Shown one piece after another: positions 7,454 through 17,170 of a stretch of DNA of 31,522 bases. The notes below the pieces were generated by a model. That model saw only the letters and a list, made by a program, of their open reading frames with translations, ran no database searches and was not told the origin of the DNA. The DNA comes from Pyrinomonas sp040289685 (GTDB taxonomy: Bacteria > Acidobacteriota > Blastocatellia > Pyrinomonadales > Pyrinomonadaceae), in assembly GCF_040289685.1 (NCBI RefSeq), contig NZ_PSLQ01000039.1:1-31522 (forward strand). The letters run 5' to 3'. Position 1 is the stretch's first letter, and each line of letters starts with the position of its first letter. The position numbers were made by a program, and so were the translations under genes.

Positions 7454-10400
7454 ATGAATTTCTCCGCCTCGCCCTACGGTTTCTCGCTGATAGTTGCATC
7501 TTTGTTCTGCTTGTTATCGGTTTGTCCGGCTCAAGATCTCGATGACGTCGTACTGCGCGGACGCGTGCGTGATGCCAACGGCGCGGCCATCGTCGGGGCG
7601 CAGGTCTTGGCGACGCTTCGCGACACGGCCCGCGTGCGATCAGCCGTGACCGATGAGCAAGGGCGCTTCCTGCTCCTCGAACTCGAACCGGGAAGCTATA
7701 TCGTGCGCGTCGTCGCCCCCGGTTTCGCGCCGGAAGAGGTGGCGATCGAAACGGTAGCTGGTCGAACGTTGGAACTGGATTTCACGCTGCGTCCGGCAGG
7801 CATTGAGGCCGCACAGACGGTTGTCGCGGAAGCGACGCCATATGAGGTGGATGCTTCGCGCACGTTGATCGGAACGAGCATCACGCGCGAGGAACTGGAC
7901 CTGTTGCCCGTTCAGTCGCGCGCGCCCTACGATCTCGTCTTCACTTTGAGCAACGTCGCCGAGCCGCCGTTTTCGGATCGGGACTTGGCCGAGGATCGCA
8001 ACGCCGATCGACGCGCGACGCCGGAAGAGGCCGGAACCTTTGCCTTGAGCGGTGGTCCAGCTTATTCCAACAATCTAACCGTCGAGGGTTTCGACAACAA
8101 CGACGATCGCGCTGCGCGCGAGCGCTTCCAGCCTTCGTCGGAAGGGGTGGAAGAGGTGCAGGTAGTCACCAACCAATTCGCGGCCGAATACGGACGGGCT
8201 TCGGGCGGCCGAGTTAACTTGCGCGTGCGTCGCGGAACGAACGAGGTGCGCGGTCGGTTGTTCGAGTTCTTCCGCGACGAATCGCTCGACGCAAACACGT
8301 TTCGCAACAACGCGCGCGGGTTGAAGCGCCTTCCGTTGCAAAAACACGATCTCGGCTTCACCATCGCTGGTCCGGTCATCCTTCCGCGGTTTGCCGGTCC
8401 GCTGCGGTACAACGGGTTGGGAAGGACCTACCTTTTTCTCGCTTACGAATTCAACACCGTGCTCGATTCGAAGTTGATCGACACGCTGGTCCCGGTCGAA
8501 CGAAACCCGCGTTACTCTCTGCCGCCGCCTACGACGCTCGTCGGACGACGGCGCGAAGCGGGCGTGTCTGACGAACCGGCGGAGCTTGCGCCCTTCGTCG
8601 AACGCACCTCGACACCTTCGCGCAATCATGCGACTGTGCTGCGCCTCGATCACGAATTCAATGAGCGGCACAGCGGCACGTTTCTTTACCAGTACGGGCG
8701 TTTGCGCAATCGTCGCCAAACTGGCGGCGGAAGCCGTCTGCGCGAAGCTTTTCAGACGCGCTATCGCGCTTCGGACGCTGTCGCTTACCTCGACAATCGA
8801 ACGTTGACGGCGCGCGTCGCCAACCAATTTCGCGCGCAAGCGTCGCGCCTTGCGCCCGATGTGCGCGCGCGCGCGATGCGTCCGGTAGTGACGATCGACA
8901 TCGATGATCCGCTCGGCGCAGATGATCCGTCGGACCGGTCGGGGACGCTGGTCGCCGGTTCATCAACGCTCGGCGCGACCGAAAGGCGCGAACTCCGTCT
9001 GCAATTGCAGGATGCTCTGACGGTCGCGCGCAGCACGCACACGTTCAAAGCGGGCGGTGAACTGCAACTAATCCGCTCGACCTTCATCGACCTCGGCGAC
9101 GTTTCGGGAACGTACAGTTTTGCGAGCGCCGCCGATTTTCTCGCCAATCGCCCGAGTCGCTTTCGCCAACGTTTTCAAACCGACTCCATCCAACGCAACG
9201 TTTACTCGGCCCTGTTCGTGCAAGATGAGTGGCGGCCAGCGGCGAGGCTCACGTTAAGTTTTGGCCTGCGCTACGAACGCGAAACGATCGTCGAGGATGG
9301 CGATAACTGGGGACCGCGAGTCGGCATCGCGTTCGACCCCGTGGGCACCGGCAAGACGGTGTTGCGTGCTGGGGCAGGCATCTTTTACAACCGCGCGCTG
9401 TTGCGCACCATCGACGATTTCACGCTCGGCGCGCGACGGCTCGTCTTCGATACCAACCTTTTGCGCGATCCCGAGAGCGGCAGGTTGCTTACGCCCGCGC
9501 AAAGACGCGCGTTCATCGCGGCCAATCTCGTCTTTCCTGAAACGCTCACACTGCGCTCGCCGCTGGTCCAGCGTTTCGCCGTCCCGGAGACCAACTTCGC
9601 GCGTCGGCTCGATCCGCGTCTGCGCATCCCGGAAAGCTATCAAGCCGCTGCAGGAGTGGAGCGCGAACTCAGGCGTGGACTGGTCATCGAGGCGAACTAC
9701 GCTTGGGTGCGCGGCGCGCATCTGTGGCGCGAGTTCAACGCAAACGCGCCCGTGCTGCCAGTCGGTTACGCCGATTTTACGGAATACTTGCTCTCACGCG
9801 ATTTCCCGAACTTCCGTGACCGGCGCGGCGTGCGTCCGCTCTATGACGCCGCTGCCGCCGGTGAACTCGTGCGTTTCACGCTGACCCCACCTGATCCGCG
9901 TAACCCAAACGCCGTCGGCAGAACGGTGGAAGCGGGCGTGCCCATCTCGCTCGTCAATTTAACCAGTTTGGGAAGGACGGCGCTGGAGATCGCGCGGGCG
10001 GCGGTGAACGATTTAAGACCGGATCCGACGCGCGGCGAAATAGAGCAGCTCGCTTCAGTCGGCAACAGCTTCTATCACGGCTTGACGTTCGGCGTACGGC
10101 AACGTTTGATGATCGAAAGGGGCGCGGGCGTGACGTTGCGCGCTTCCTACACGCTATCAAAGCTCATCAACGACGGCGAACTCAACACCTCTGATGCCGT
10201 GCGCGCCGGAGACTTTCGACGCGAACGAGCGCGCAGCTTGCTCGACCGTCGTCATCGTTTCACGTTGAGCGGGGTCTTCGATCTACCAGCGTGGCTCGGC
10301 GGTGTGCGCCTGGCCCCGATCATGCGCATCGCTTCGGGCGCGCCGTTCAACGTCACGCTCGGCGCCGACCGCAACCTCGATGATGTCGATAACGATCGGC

Positions 10401-10792
10401 CGAATTTTCGGGGAGACCTGCGCGCAATACGTTTTCGGCGTCCGGGCGAGCCGCTGGATCCGGCGCTCGCGCAAGCATTCTCGTCGCCCACGATCGGGCG
10501 TGCGGGCGATCTGCCACGAAACGCCGGCAGCGGTCCGCCGCTCATCGTCTTCGATGTAAACGTCGTCCGCGATTTTCGCTTGGGTGAAGGCGCGCGTCTG
10601 CGCGCCGTGATCGAATGCGACAACGCGCTCAACAAAACCGTCTTCAGCTTCGGCGCCGAATTCATCAATTTCAACGCGCTCGCGCCGAACGCGACTGATA
10701 AGCAACGGCGCGCCTTCGCCGATGGTTTCCTCGTCCCGCAGAGGACTTTGCGCCCGCGTCAGATCAGGCTCGGCCTGAAGCTGGATTTTTGA
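7454..10792 (+). CDS. TonB-dependent outer-membrane receptor, Oar-like, with carboxypeptidase-regulatory domain
   Basis: An outer-membrane beta-barrel transporter powered by TonB-ExbBD, of the Oar-like type expanded in Acidobacteriota. The open frame extends to a TTG at 7388, but the ATG at 7454 is preferred because it follows AGAGG and begins a clean signal peptide (1-27, cleavage near CPA-Q). The protein is then 1112 residues. Domains: a carboxypeptidase regulatory-like beta-sandwich at about 30-113 (VLRGRVRDANGAAIVGAQV); a plug at about 120-265 with an EEVQVV(T)NQFAAEYGRASGG-type segment; then a long barrel rich in aromatic and charged strands ending in LGLKLDF, the terminal-Phe signal for outer-membrane insertion. 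The substrate may be peptides or glycans; its position next to exported peptidases suggests peptides. The 3' tip is duplicated after the stop. Confidence 0.93.
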   Translation: MNFSASPYGFSLIVASLFCLLSVCPAQDLDDVVLRGRVRDANGAAIVGAQVLATLRDTARVRSAVTDEQGRFLLLELEPGSYIVRVVAPGFAPEEVAIETVAGRTLELDFTLRPAGIEAAQTVVAEATPYEVDASRTLIGTSITREELDLLPVQSRAPYDLVFTLSNVAEPPFSDRDLAEDRNADRRATPEEAGTFALSGGPAYSNNLTVEGFDNNDDRAARERFQPSSEGVEEVQVVTNQFAAEYGRASGGRVNLRVRRGTNEVRGRLFEFFRDESLDANTFRNNARGLKRLPLQKHDLGFTIAGPVILPRFAGPLRYNGLGRTYLFLAYEFNTVLDSKLIDTLVPVERNPRYSLPPPTTLVGRRREAGVSDEPAELAPFVERTSTPSRNHATVLRLDHEFNERHSGTFLYQYGRLRNRRQTGGGSRLREAFQTRYRASDAVAYLDNRTLTARVANQFRAQASRLAPDVRARAMRPVVTIDIDDPLGADDPSDRSGTLVAGSSTLGATERRELRLQLQDALTVARSTHTFKAGGELQLIRSTFIDLGDVSGTYSFASAADFLANRPSRFRQRFQTDSIQRNVYSALFVQDEWRPAARLTLSFGLRYERETIVEDGDNWGPRVGIAFDPVGTGKTVLRAGAGIFYNRALLRTIDDFTLGARRLVFDTNLLRDPESGRLLTPAQRRAFIAANLVFPETLTLRSPLVQRFAVPETNFARRLDPRLRIPESYQAAAGVERELRRGLVIEANYAWVRGAHLWREFNANAPVLPVGYADFTEYLLSRDFPNFRDRRGVRPLYDAAAAGELVRFTLTPPDPRNPNAVGRTVEAGVPISLVNLTSLGRTALEIARAAVNDLRPDPTRGEIEQLASVGNSFYHGLTFGVRQRLMIERGAGVTLRASYTLSKLINDGELNTSDAVRAGDFRRERARSLLDRRHRFTLSGVFDLPAWLGGVRLAPIMRIASGAPFNVTLGADRNLDDVDNDRPNFRGDLRAIRFRRPGEPLDPALAQAFSSPTIGRAGDLPRNAGSGPPLIVFDVNVVRDFRLGEGARLRAVIECDNALNKTVFSFGAEFINFNALAPNATDKQRRAFADGFLVPQRTLRPRQIRLGLKLDF

Positions 10793-10854
10793 GCATCGTT
10801 GATCATCAAGGAGCGTCGTTCACCGCCGGCGAGGCTCGGCCTGAAGCTGGATTT
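10766..10854 (+). repeat. Direct duplication of the receptor gene's 3' tip
   Basis: A 23-base sequence at 10766-10788, encoding most of the terminal LGLKLDF strand, recurs exactly at 10832-10854, 66 bases later and outside the gene. The similarity continues imperfectly for about 14 more bases (GAGC-TCG-TG). The second copy would encode the same RLGLKLD strand but is not attached to an open receptor frame. It looks like a remnant of unequal recombination between receptor paralogues or a local tandem duplication. Confidence 0.75.
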
Positions 10855-11067
10855 GCGAGCGTCGCTGTCGCCCGAGCGCTGCTTGGCGGCTCGTCTCGCT
10901 GGGCCGCTTGATCAGGAGGCGAGCCGTTTGGGCAGCGCATAGAGCGTTGCAACCTCTTTCCGTCGCCCACGAGGGCGTTTGCTCGAGCGGGATCGAGGAA
11001 TCAGACTTCCCGCGAGCGCCGTGATCTCTTCCCGTCGCTCGCGAATGTGGCTGCTAGTGGAGGCGAG
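10793..11067. other. Convergent intergenic region between the receptor gene and hspR
   Basis: No gene seen. Besides the duplicated receptor tip it holds a small hairpin at 10964-10977 (CGCCC, ACGA loop, GGGCG) followed by TTT, a weak candidate terminator for the plus strand. A longer inverted repeat at 11012-11042 (GCGAGCG, 17-base loop, CGCTCGC) could serve the minus-strand heat-shock operon. Neither has a long T run. Confidence 0.35.
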
Positions 11068-11505
11068 CTATTCGCCGCGTTCGAATGTGGGCTGATCTTC
11101 TACGCGCATCTCATCGCGCCGACGCAAGGCCGCAACGCGCGAAGCGGGAACGAGCGCGCCCGAAGAAGAAGTTTGCGCGTCCGCGTATTGCGCGAATTCG
11201 TGAATGTGGGTTTGCAGGTACTCGAAGAAACGTTCGAACTCGCGCCGCATCTCCTCCATCTTCTCGCGCATGTCGAGGATGATGGCGACGCCAGCGAGAT
11301 TGACGCCGAGTTCGCGCGTGAGCGAGAGGATTAGCTCCAGCCGTTCGAGGTCAGCGTCCGTGTAAAGCCGTGTGTTGCCCCGCGAGCGCGAGGGTTTCAA
11401 CAGCCCTTCGCGTTCGTACAGTCGCAAGGTCTGCGGATGGACGCCATACTGCGCGGCCACCGCGCTGATCGTGTAGGTTCTTTCCTTGTGCTTCTTGGTC
11501 GCCAT
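11068..11505 (-). CDS. hspR: HspR, MerR-family heat-shock repressor
   Basis: A MerR-type winged-helix repressor that, in actinobacteria, binds HAIR sites together with DnaK and represses dnaK-operon transcription. The 145-residue form is chosen: the start at 11505 follows GGCAGG and gives MATKKHKERTYTIS, while the longer open frame (to 11553) adds an unusual N-terminus. The DNA-binding segment is clear: AAQYGVHPQTLRLYEREGLL (17-36) then RGNTRLYTDADLERLELI (42-59), followed by a predicted coiled coil at about 76-105 (MREKMEEMRREFERFF). The C-terminal 40 residues look disordered. It is the last gene of dnaK-dnaJ-hspR, 89 bases after dnaJ. A HAIR-like site overlaps the dnaK promoter, which supports the assignment and autoregulation. 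Confidence 0.9.
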   Translation of the reverse strand: MATKKHKERTYTISAVAAQYGVHPQTLRLYEREGLLKPSRSRGNTRLYTDADLERLELILSLTRELGVNLAGVAIILDMREKMEEMRREFERFFEYLQTHIHEFAQYADAQTSSSGALVPASRVAALRRRDEMRVEDQPTFERGE

Positions 11506-11594
11506 CCTGCCACTTTCGATCGCACGCCCGCGTGCACAGCTTTGCGCGGCCAAATGATCGCCTCAGCCCTTCGTCAAAGGCGCGCGTTGAACGT

Positions 11595-12725
11595 TCACTC
11601 AAGCCCCATCGCCACTCGCGGATTCTCCGGGTTGATTTGGGCGAAGCGGCGGAGCAGCTCCTTGGTCTCTTCGGAGATGACTTTCGGCAACGTCACCTGT
11701 ATTTCGACGAACTGATCGCCGCGCGCCTGCGGATTGCGCAAGCTCGGCACGCCCCGTTCGCGCAGGCGGAATTTCTGCCCTGATTGCGTGCCCGGCGGAA
11801 TGCGTAGGATCGCTTTGCCTTCGATGGTCGGCACCTCGATCTTGGCCCCCAAAGCGGCTTCCGGCACCGTCACGGGCACGGTCACGTAGATGTTATCCCC
11901 TTTGCGCGTAAAGTACGGGTGGCTGCCAACATTGGTGATGATGTATAGATCGCCTGCCGGCGCGCCCAAACGCCCCCCATGCCCCTTGCCAGGAACGCGC
12001 ACGCGCGATCCCGTGTCGACGCCCGCCGGAATGCGCACCTTGACCGTCTCCGTCTTCGGCACCGTCCCCTTGCCTTGACAGACGGGGCATGGCGGACGGC
12101 GCTTGCCTGTCCCTGCGCAATCCTGACACTGTTGCGAGAAGCGCAACCGCCCGCCAGCGCGCGCCACCTGTCCGGACCCTTTGCACGTCGGACAAACCAG
12201 CAGCGGTCCGCCCATGTCGCCTGCTCCCTGACAGCGCGGACATTGCTCGGAGCGGTTGACCGTGATGTTGGTCGTCAGCCCTTTGACTGCCTCTTCAAAG
12301 CTGAGCGCCAGTGGCATCTCTATGTCCGCGCCGCGCGTCGGTTGCGGACGCGGCGGCTCGCGCTCTTGTTTGCCACCGCCGAAAAGATCGGCGAAGATGT
12401 CGCGGAAGCTGGTTCCACCCGAACTGCTGCTCCAGTCAAAGCCGCTAAAATCGAATCCGCTGCGGCTGCGCGCTTGGCCGCCTGTGGCCGCACCGCTCAA
12501 GTTGTCCGCATAATAACCGTGACGATCGTAGACGGCGCGCTTCTTCGGGTCGGAGAGCACGTCGTAGGCTTCTGTGATGAGCTTGAAGCGCTCTTCGGCC
12601 GCCTTGTCGCCCGGATTGACGTCCGGGTGGTATTTGCGCGCCAATCGCCGGTAAGCTTTTTTGATCTCTTCCGGCTTGGCGTCGCGTTTGATGCCGAGGA
12701 TTTGGTAGTAGTCCTGTTTGGCCAT
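11595..12725 (-). CDS. dnaJ: Chaperone DnaJ (Hsp40, type I)
   Basis: Co-chaperone that delivers unfolded proteins to DnaK and stimulates its ATPase. The 376 residues show the full type I layout: J domain (1-70) with the HPD motif at 33-35; a Gly/Phe-rich linker (about 75-120); a zinc-finger domain with four CxxCxGxG repeats, at C162/C165, C178/C181, C200/C203 and C213/C216; and the two C-terminal substrate-binding beta domains. It starts 71 bases after dnaK, with TAAGG upstream, so co-transcription is likely. The usual grpE gene is not between dnaK and dnaJ. I see nothing missing in the protein itself. Confidence 0.97.
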   Translation of the reverse strand: MAKQDYYQILGIKRDAKPEEIKKAYRRLARKYHPDVNPGDKAAEERFKLITEAYDVLSDPKKRAVYDRHGYYADNLSGAATGGQARSRSGFDFSGFDWSSSSGGTSFRDIFADLFGGGKQEREPPRPQPTRGADIEMPLALSFEEAVKGLTTNITVNRSEQCPRCQGAGDMGGPLLVCPTCKGSGQVARAGGRLRFSQQCQDCAGTGKRRPPCPVCQGKGTVPKTETVKVRIPAGVDTGSRVRVPGKGHGGRLGAPAGDLYIITNVGSHPYFTRKGDNIYVTVPVTVPEAALGAKIEVPTIEGKAILRIPPGTQSGQKFRLRERGVPSLRNPQARGDQFVEIQVTLPKVISEETKELLRRFAQINPENPRVAMGLE

Positions 12726-12796
12726 GCCTTACGACCAATGGGCGAGCGCAGACCGACGTCGGCCCGCCGCTCGCCACTTCCCACACCTTTGCGCCG

Positions 12797-14722
<1,926 letters not shown>

Positions 14723-14776
14723 AGGTTGAATTTCTCCGGGATAGACTTGATCTCGATGCGCCTTGAACGCGACTTC

Positions 14777-14805
14777 AATATAAATCTTGAGCGTGATGTT
14801 GTCAA
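14777..14805 (-). promoter_or_regulatory. Sigma-70 promoter of the dnaK operon
   Basis: Read on the minus strand: TTGACA (14805-14800), a spacer of exactly 17 bases, and TATATT (14782-14777). This is the best promoter in the window. Transcription would start near 14770, leaving a leader of about 48 bases before dnaK. The strength fits a gene controlled by repression rather than by an alternative sigma factor. Confidence 0.8.
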
Positions 14806-14806
14806 G
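14786..14806. promoter_or_regulatory. HAIR-like operator for HspR
   Basis: CTTGAGC, 7 bases, TGTCAAG. The established HAIR consensus (HspR-associated inverted repeat) is CTTGAGT-N7-ACTCAAG; the left arm matches 6 of 7, the right arm 5 of 7, and the spacer is exactly 7. It covers the -35 box and most of the spacer of the dnaK promoter, where a bound repressor would block RNA polymerase. A second small dyad, TTGAA-N6-TTCAA at 14763-14778, overlaps the -10 and start point. Confidence 0.75.
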
Positions 14807-14810
14807 TTTT

Positions 14811-15106
14811 CGCCCCTTTCGGGTGCTGAGCGTCGTGGTCCCAAAGATGCCCGAAAGTCCTCGGCGGGTTTTGCAAAACGCCGAAGTAATGAGGGCGCGT
14901 CGCTCGTCGAAACGTCCGCGAGGGCATCGTGTGCAATGCTGCCGAGATTAGGGGTCAATCGGGCAAGCCGCTTGCGAGTTCGTCTTGAGATCAGAGCGGT
15001 CTGGGCCTTTCGGGACCGTCTTCTGTTGCAGGGGAGCCGATTAGTCTTGTAGGGAAGCCGCTTGGGAGGCGGTTTTGAGCTATCCGGCGCCCATTTGTTT
15101 TGCGGT
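14811..15106. other. Intergenic region between pgsA-like gene and the dnaK promoter
   Basis: No gene seen. At 15055-15075 a hairpin pairs AAGCCGC with GCGGTTT around a 7-base loop, about 30 bases after the pgsA-like stop. It may act as a terminator, though the T run lies on the plus-strand side. At 14861-14884 a second hairpin contains GTTTTGCAAAAC flanked by CGGC and GCCG with a small bulge. The long plus-strand open frame that enters this region from dnaK is a shadow. Confidence 0.35.
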
Positions 15107-15685
15107 TCACGCTTCGCGCTCTTCGGCGAGCAAGCGCGAAGCGAAGAAGATGTAGTGAATGCCGGAGATGAAGGCTGCCGCGCCAACCACGGAATAGACA
15201 GCCGGCAAGTAGCCGGTCATGGGTGGGTAGTGCGCAGCGACGAGGATGTAGATGATCGCCAAGATCTGGACGACGGTGTTGAGTTTGCCGAGCCAGGATG
15301 GGCGGAAGCCGCGAAAGCCTGTGACCAAGTGGATGGCCGCCGCCCCGACCAGAATGAAGACATCGCGGCTGATGACGAGCGCCGTGGTCCAGAAAGGGAT
15401 GGGGAGGTGGCGCGGGAGCGGCTGCTGGAAGATGTTCGGCATCGAGAGGACGATGAATGAAGTAACGAGCAGTATTTTGTCGGCGATGGGATCGAGCACG
15501 GTGCCGAGCGAGGAGCGTTGATTGAAGCGGCGGGCGAGCAAACCATCGAGTCCATCGGTCAAACCGGCGAAGATGAAGACCAGCAAAGCCCATGCGTAAA
15601 GCTTGTAGAAGAGTAGCGACACGAAGACTGGGATGAGCATCATCCGCAAGACGGTGAGCAGATTGGGCACGGTAACGATGCGCAT
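15107..15685 (-). CDS. pgsA: CDP-alcohol phosphatidyltransferase, probable phosphatidylglycerophosphate synthase
   Basis: Inner-membrane enzyme that most likely transfers the phosphatidyl group of CDP-diacylglycerol to glycerol 3-phosphate, the committed step to phosphatidylglycerol and cardiolipin. The family motif is complete: D44-G45, D47-G48, A51-R52, G61, D65 and D69, within DGLDGLLARR and GTVLDPIADK. Five or six hydrophobic segments are visible (about 14-40, 70-86, 98-122, 138-152, 160-182). The open frame can start at 15757, right after the previous stop, but the start at 15685 is preferred because MRIVTVPNLLTVLR is the normal family N-terminus and gives 192 residues. Other CDP-alcohol transferases, such as cardiolipin or phosphatidylinositol synthase, cannot be fully excluded. 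It follows three exported amidohydrolase genes, an odd context. Confidence 0.85.
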   Translation of the reverse strand: MRIVTVPNLLTVLRMMLIPVFVSLLFYKLYAWALLVFIFAGLTDGLDGLLARRFNQRSSLGTVLDPIADKILLVTSFIVLSMPNIFQQPLPRHLPIPFWTTALVISRDVFILVGAAAIHLVTGFRGFRPSWLGKLNTVVQILAIIYILVAAHYPPMTGYLPAVYSVVGAAAFISGIHYIFFASRLLAEEREA

Positions 15686-15757
15686 CGAATGGGTTTCGAT
15701 TGCGCGCGCCCGAATCGCAACCCGGCTGGACTCAGGCGCGCGCCGAGCGAAAATCAT

Positions 15758-17170
15758 TTAGGGTCTATCTTTGAACTGCTCATACAGCTCCGTGTGGCGA
15801 CTGACGAGCGGAATCTGCTTGCCATTGATGAACAGGTAGCGGATGTTGGTACGCGCTTCCAGCAGATCGCCATCGGCGATGACGAGGTTAGCGATCTTGC
15901 CCGGTTCGATCGACCCGACGCGGTCGGCGATGCCGAGGATTTGCGCTGGGTAGAGCGTGACGGCTTTGAGGGCTTCATCTTTAGGCAAGCCGAAGGCAGC
16001 GGCCATGCCAGCGTGATAAGGCAGGTCGCGCACGTGTGCGCCCGTGTCGCCAGTTGAGATGCAGAAGCGAACGCCGGCGCGCTGCAACTTGGCGGCGTTT
16101 TCAAAGAGCACGTCGTACGGATCGTCTTCGCGCATGGGCAGATCGAGCACGCCGTTCAAGATCACGGGGACGTTCTTTTCGCGCAGCAGTTGCGCCACCT
16201 TCCAAGCGTCGTTGCCGCCCAAGATGATCGGTCGGAGCTTCATCTCTTCGGCGAAGCGTATGACGGCGCGTATCTCCTGCTCGCGGTCGGCGCGGAAGAT
16301 CACGGGGCGCTCGCCGCGCACGTATGGGACGAGCGCTTCGAGCACGACGTTGCGCTCCGGGCGCGGCACGCTGCGGCTGTCGCGCGCGTAAGCTTCATGC
16401 GCGCGCGCGTAGGCTTCGGCGTCACGCAGCATCTTGCGCAGTTGCTCGACTTGGCGGTCGCGCGCGCGGACCGCTTCGGCGATGTTCGACGGCGGCTGCT
16501 GGGCTTGAAGAAGAGCGAATTGTCCGCCGCCCATGGTGACGCGCGGGTAATCGATGACCAGCGCGGCTGCGGGAACGAGCGACATTTCCCATTGGGTCGT
16601 GCCATCGAGGTTGATGATGGCCGCTTGGCCAGAGATGATACCGCCGCGCGGCATGGTGAGCACGGTGGTCACGCCGTTGACGCGCGTGACGCCGACGTGC
16701 GCGCTGTGCGGGTTAACGGCGATCAGAGCTTGCGCGTTCGGATTCATGTCGCCGACTTCGCTCAAGTCCACGGTTCCGGGCGCGCCCGTTGGGACCTCCA
16801 CTAGACCGAGCGAAGTTCCAGCGTCGATCATGCCGGGGTAGACTACAAGGCCACGCGCATCGATCTGTTGCGCTCCGGCGGGGACCGAAACGTTCGCGCC
16901 CACGGCTTCAATCTTGCCGTTGCGGATGACGATGGTGCCGTTTTCGATCTCCGACCCGCTGACGGTAACGATGCGCGCGTTGCGGATCGCGTAGGTGCCT
17001 TGCGGCCCGGTGCGGACCCGTTCAACGGCGACGCGATTGATCTGTTGCGCGTGCGCGGCCGAAAGGGTAATGGCGGTCAAAGCTACGAGTTTGGCTGCTA
17101 GAAGAACCCGGCGCAGAGGTCCGACGGCCGGCTCGTGCGTGGTTGCGAGCGATGCTTTCCGGCGGATCAT
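15758..17170 (-). CDS. Exported amidohydrolase-fold protein lacking metal ligands (operon gene 3)
   Basis: An amidohydrolase-superfamily protein of 470 residues with a likely signal peptide (about 20-41, ending AHAQ). The small beta domain is normal (YAIRNARIVTVSG at 60-72 and a returning IEPGKIANLVIADGDLL), but the catalytic barrel has lost its ligands. After PGMID the His-x-His is replaced (DAGTSLG at 116-122), the second HAH segment reads IFR, and the QH of QHVLEGYKV reads LG (LGGNDAWKV). An Asp remains in STGDTGAH. It is a close paralogue of the protein encoded at 18591-20639, and its start overlaps the previous gene by 4 bases (ATGA). It is probably a non-metal or structural partner of the intact middle enzyme; any catalytic activity is unproven. 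Confidence 0.85.
   Translation of the reverse strand: MIRRKASLATTHEPAVGPLRRVLLAAKLVALTAITLSAAHAQQINRVAVERVRTGPQGTYAIRNARIVTVSGSEIENGTIVIRNGKIEAVGANVSVPAGAQQIDARGLVVYPGMIDAGTSLGLVEVPTGAPGTVDLSEVGDMNPNAQALIAVNPHSAHVGVTRVNGVTTVLTMPRGGIISGQAAIINLDGTTQWEMSLVPAAALVIDYPRVTMGGGQFALLQAQQPPSNIAEAVRARDRQVEQLRKMLRDAEAYARAHEAYARDSRSVPRPERNVVLEALVPYVRGERPVIFRADREQEIRAVIRFAEEMKLRPIILGGNDAWKVAQLLREKNVPVILNGVLDLPMREDDPYDVLFENAAKLQRAGVRFCISTGDTGAHVRDLPYHAGMAAAFGLPKDEALKAVTLYPAQILGIADRVGSIEPGKIANLVIADGDLLEARTNIRYLFINGKQIPLVSRHTELYEQFKDRP

Noticed and set aside
11597..11620. ACTCAAG at the end of dnaJ, a HAIR half-site
   Set aside because: The second arm is missing at the correct spacing, and the bases encode the last residues of DnaJ, so this is chance.
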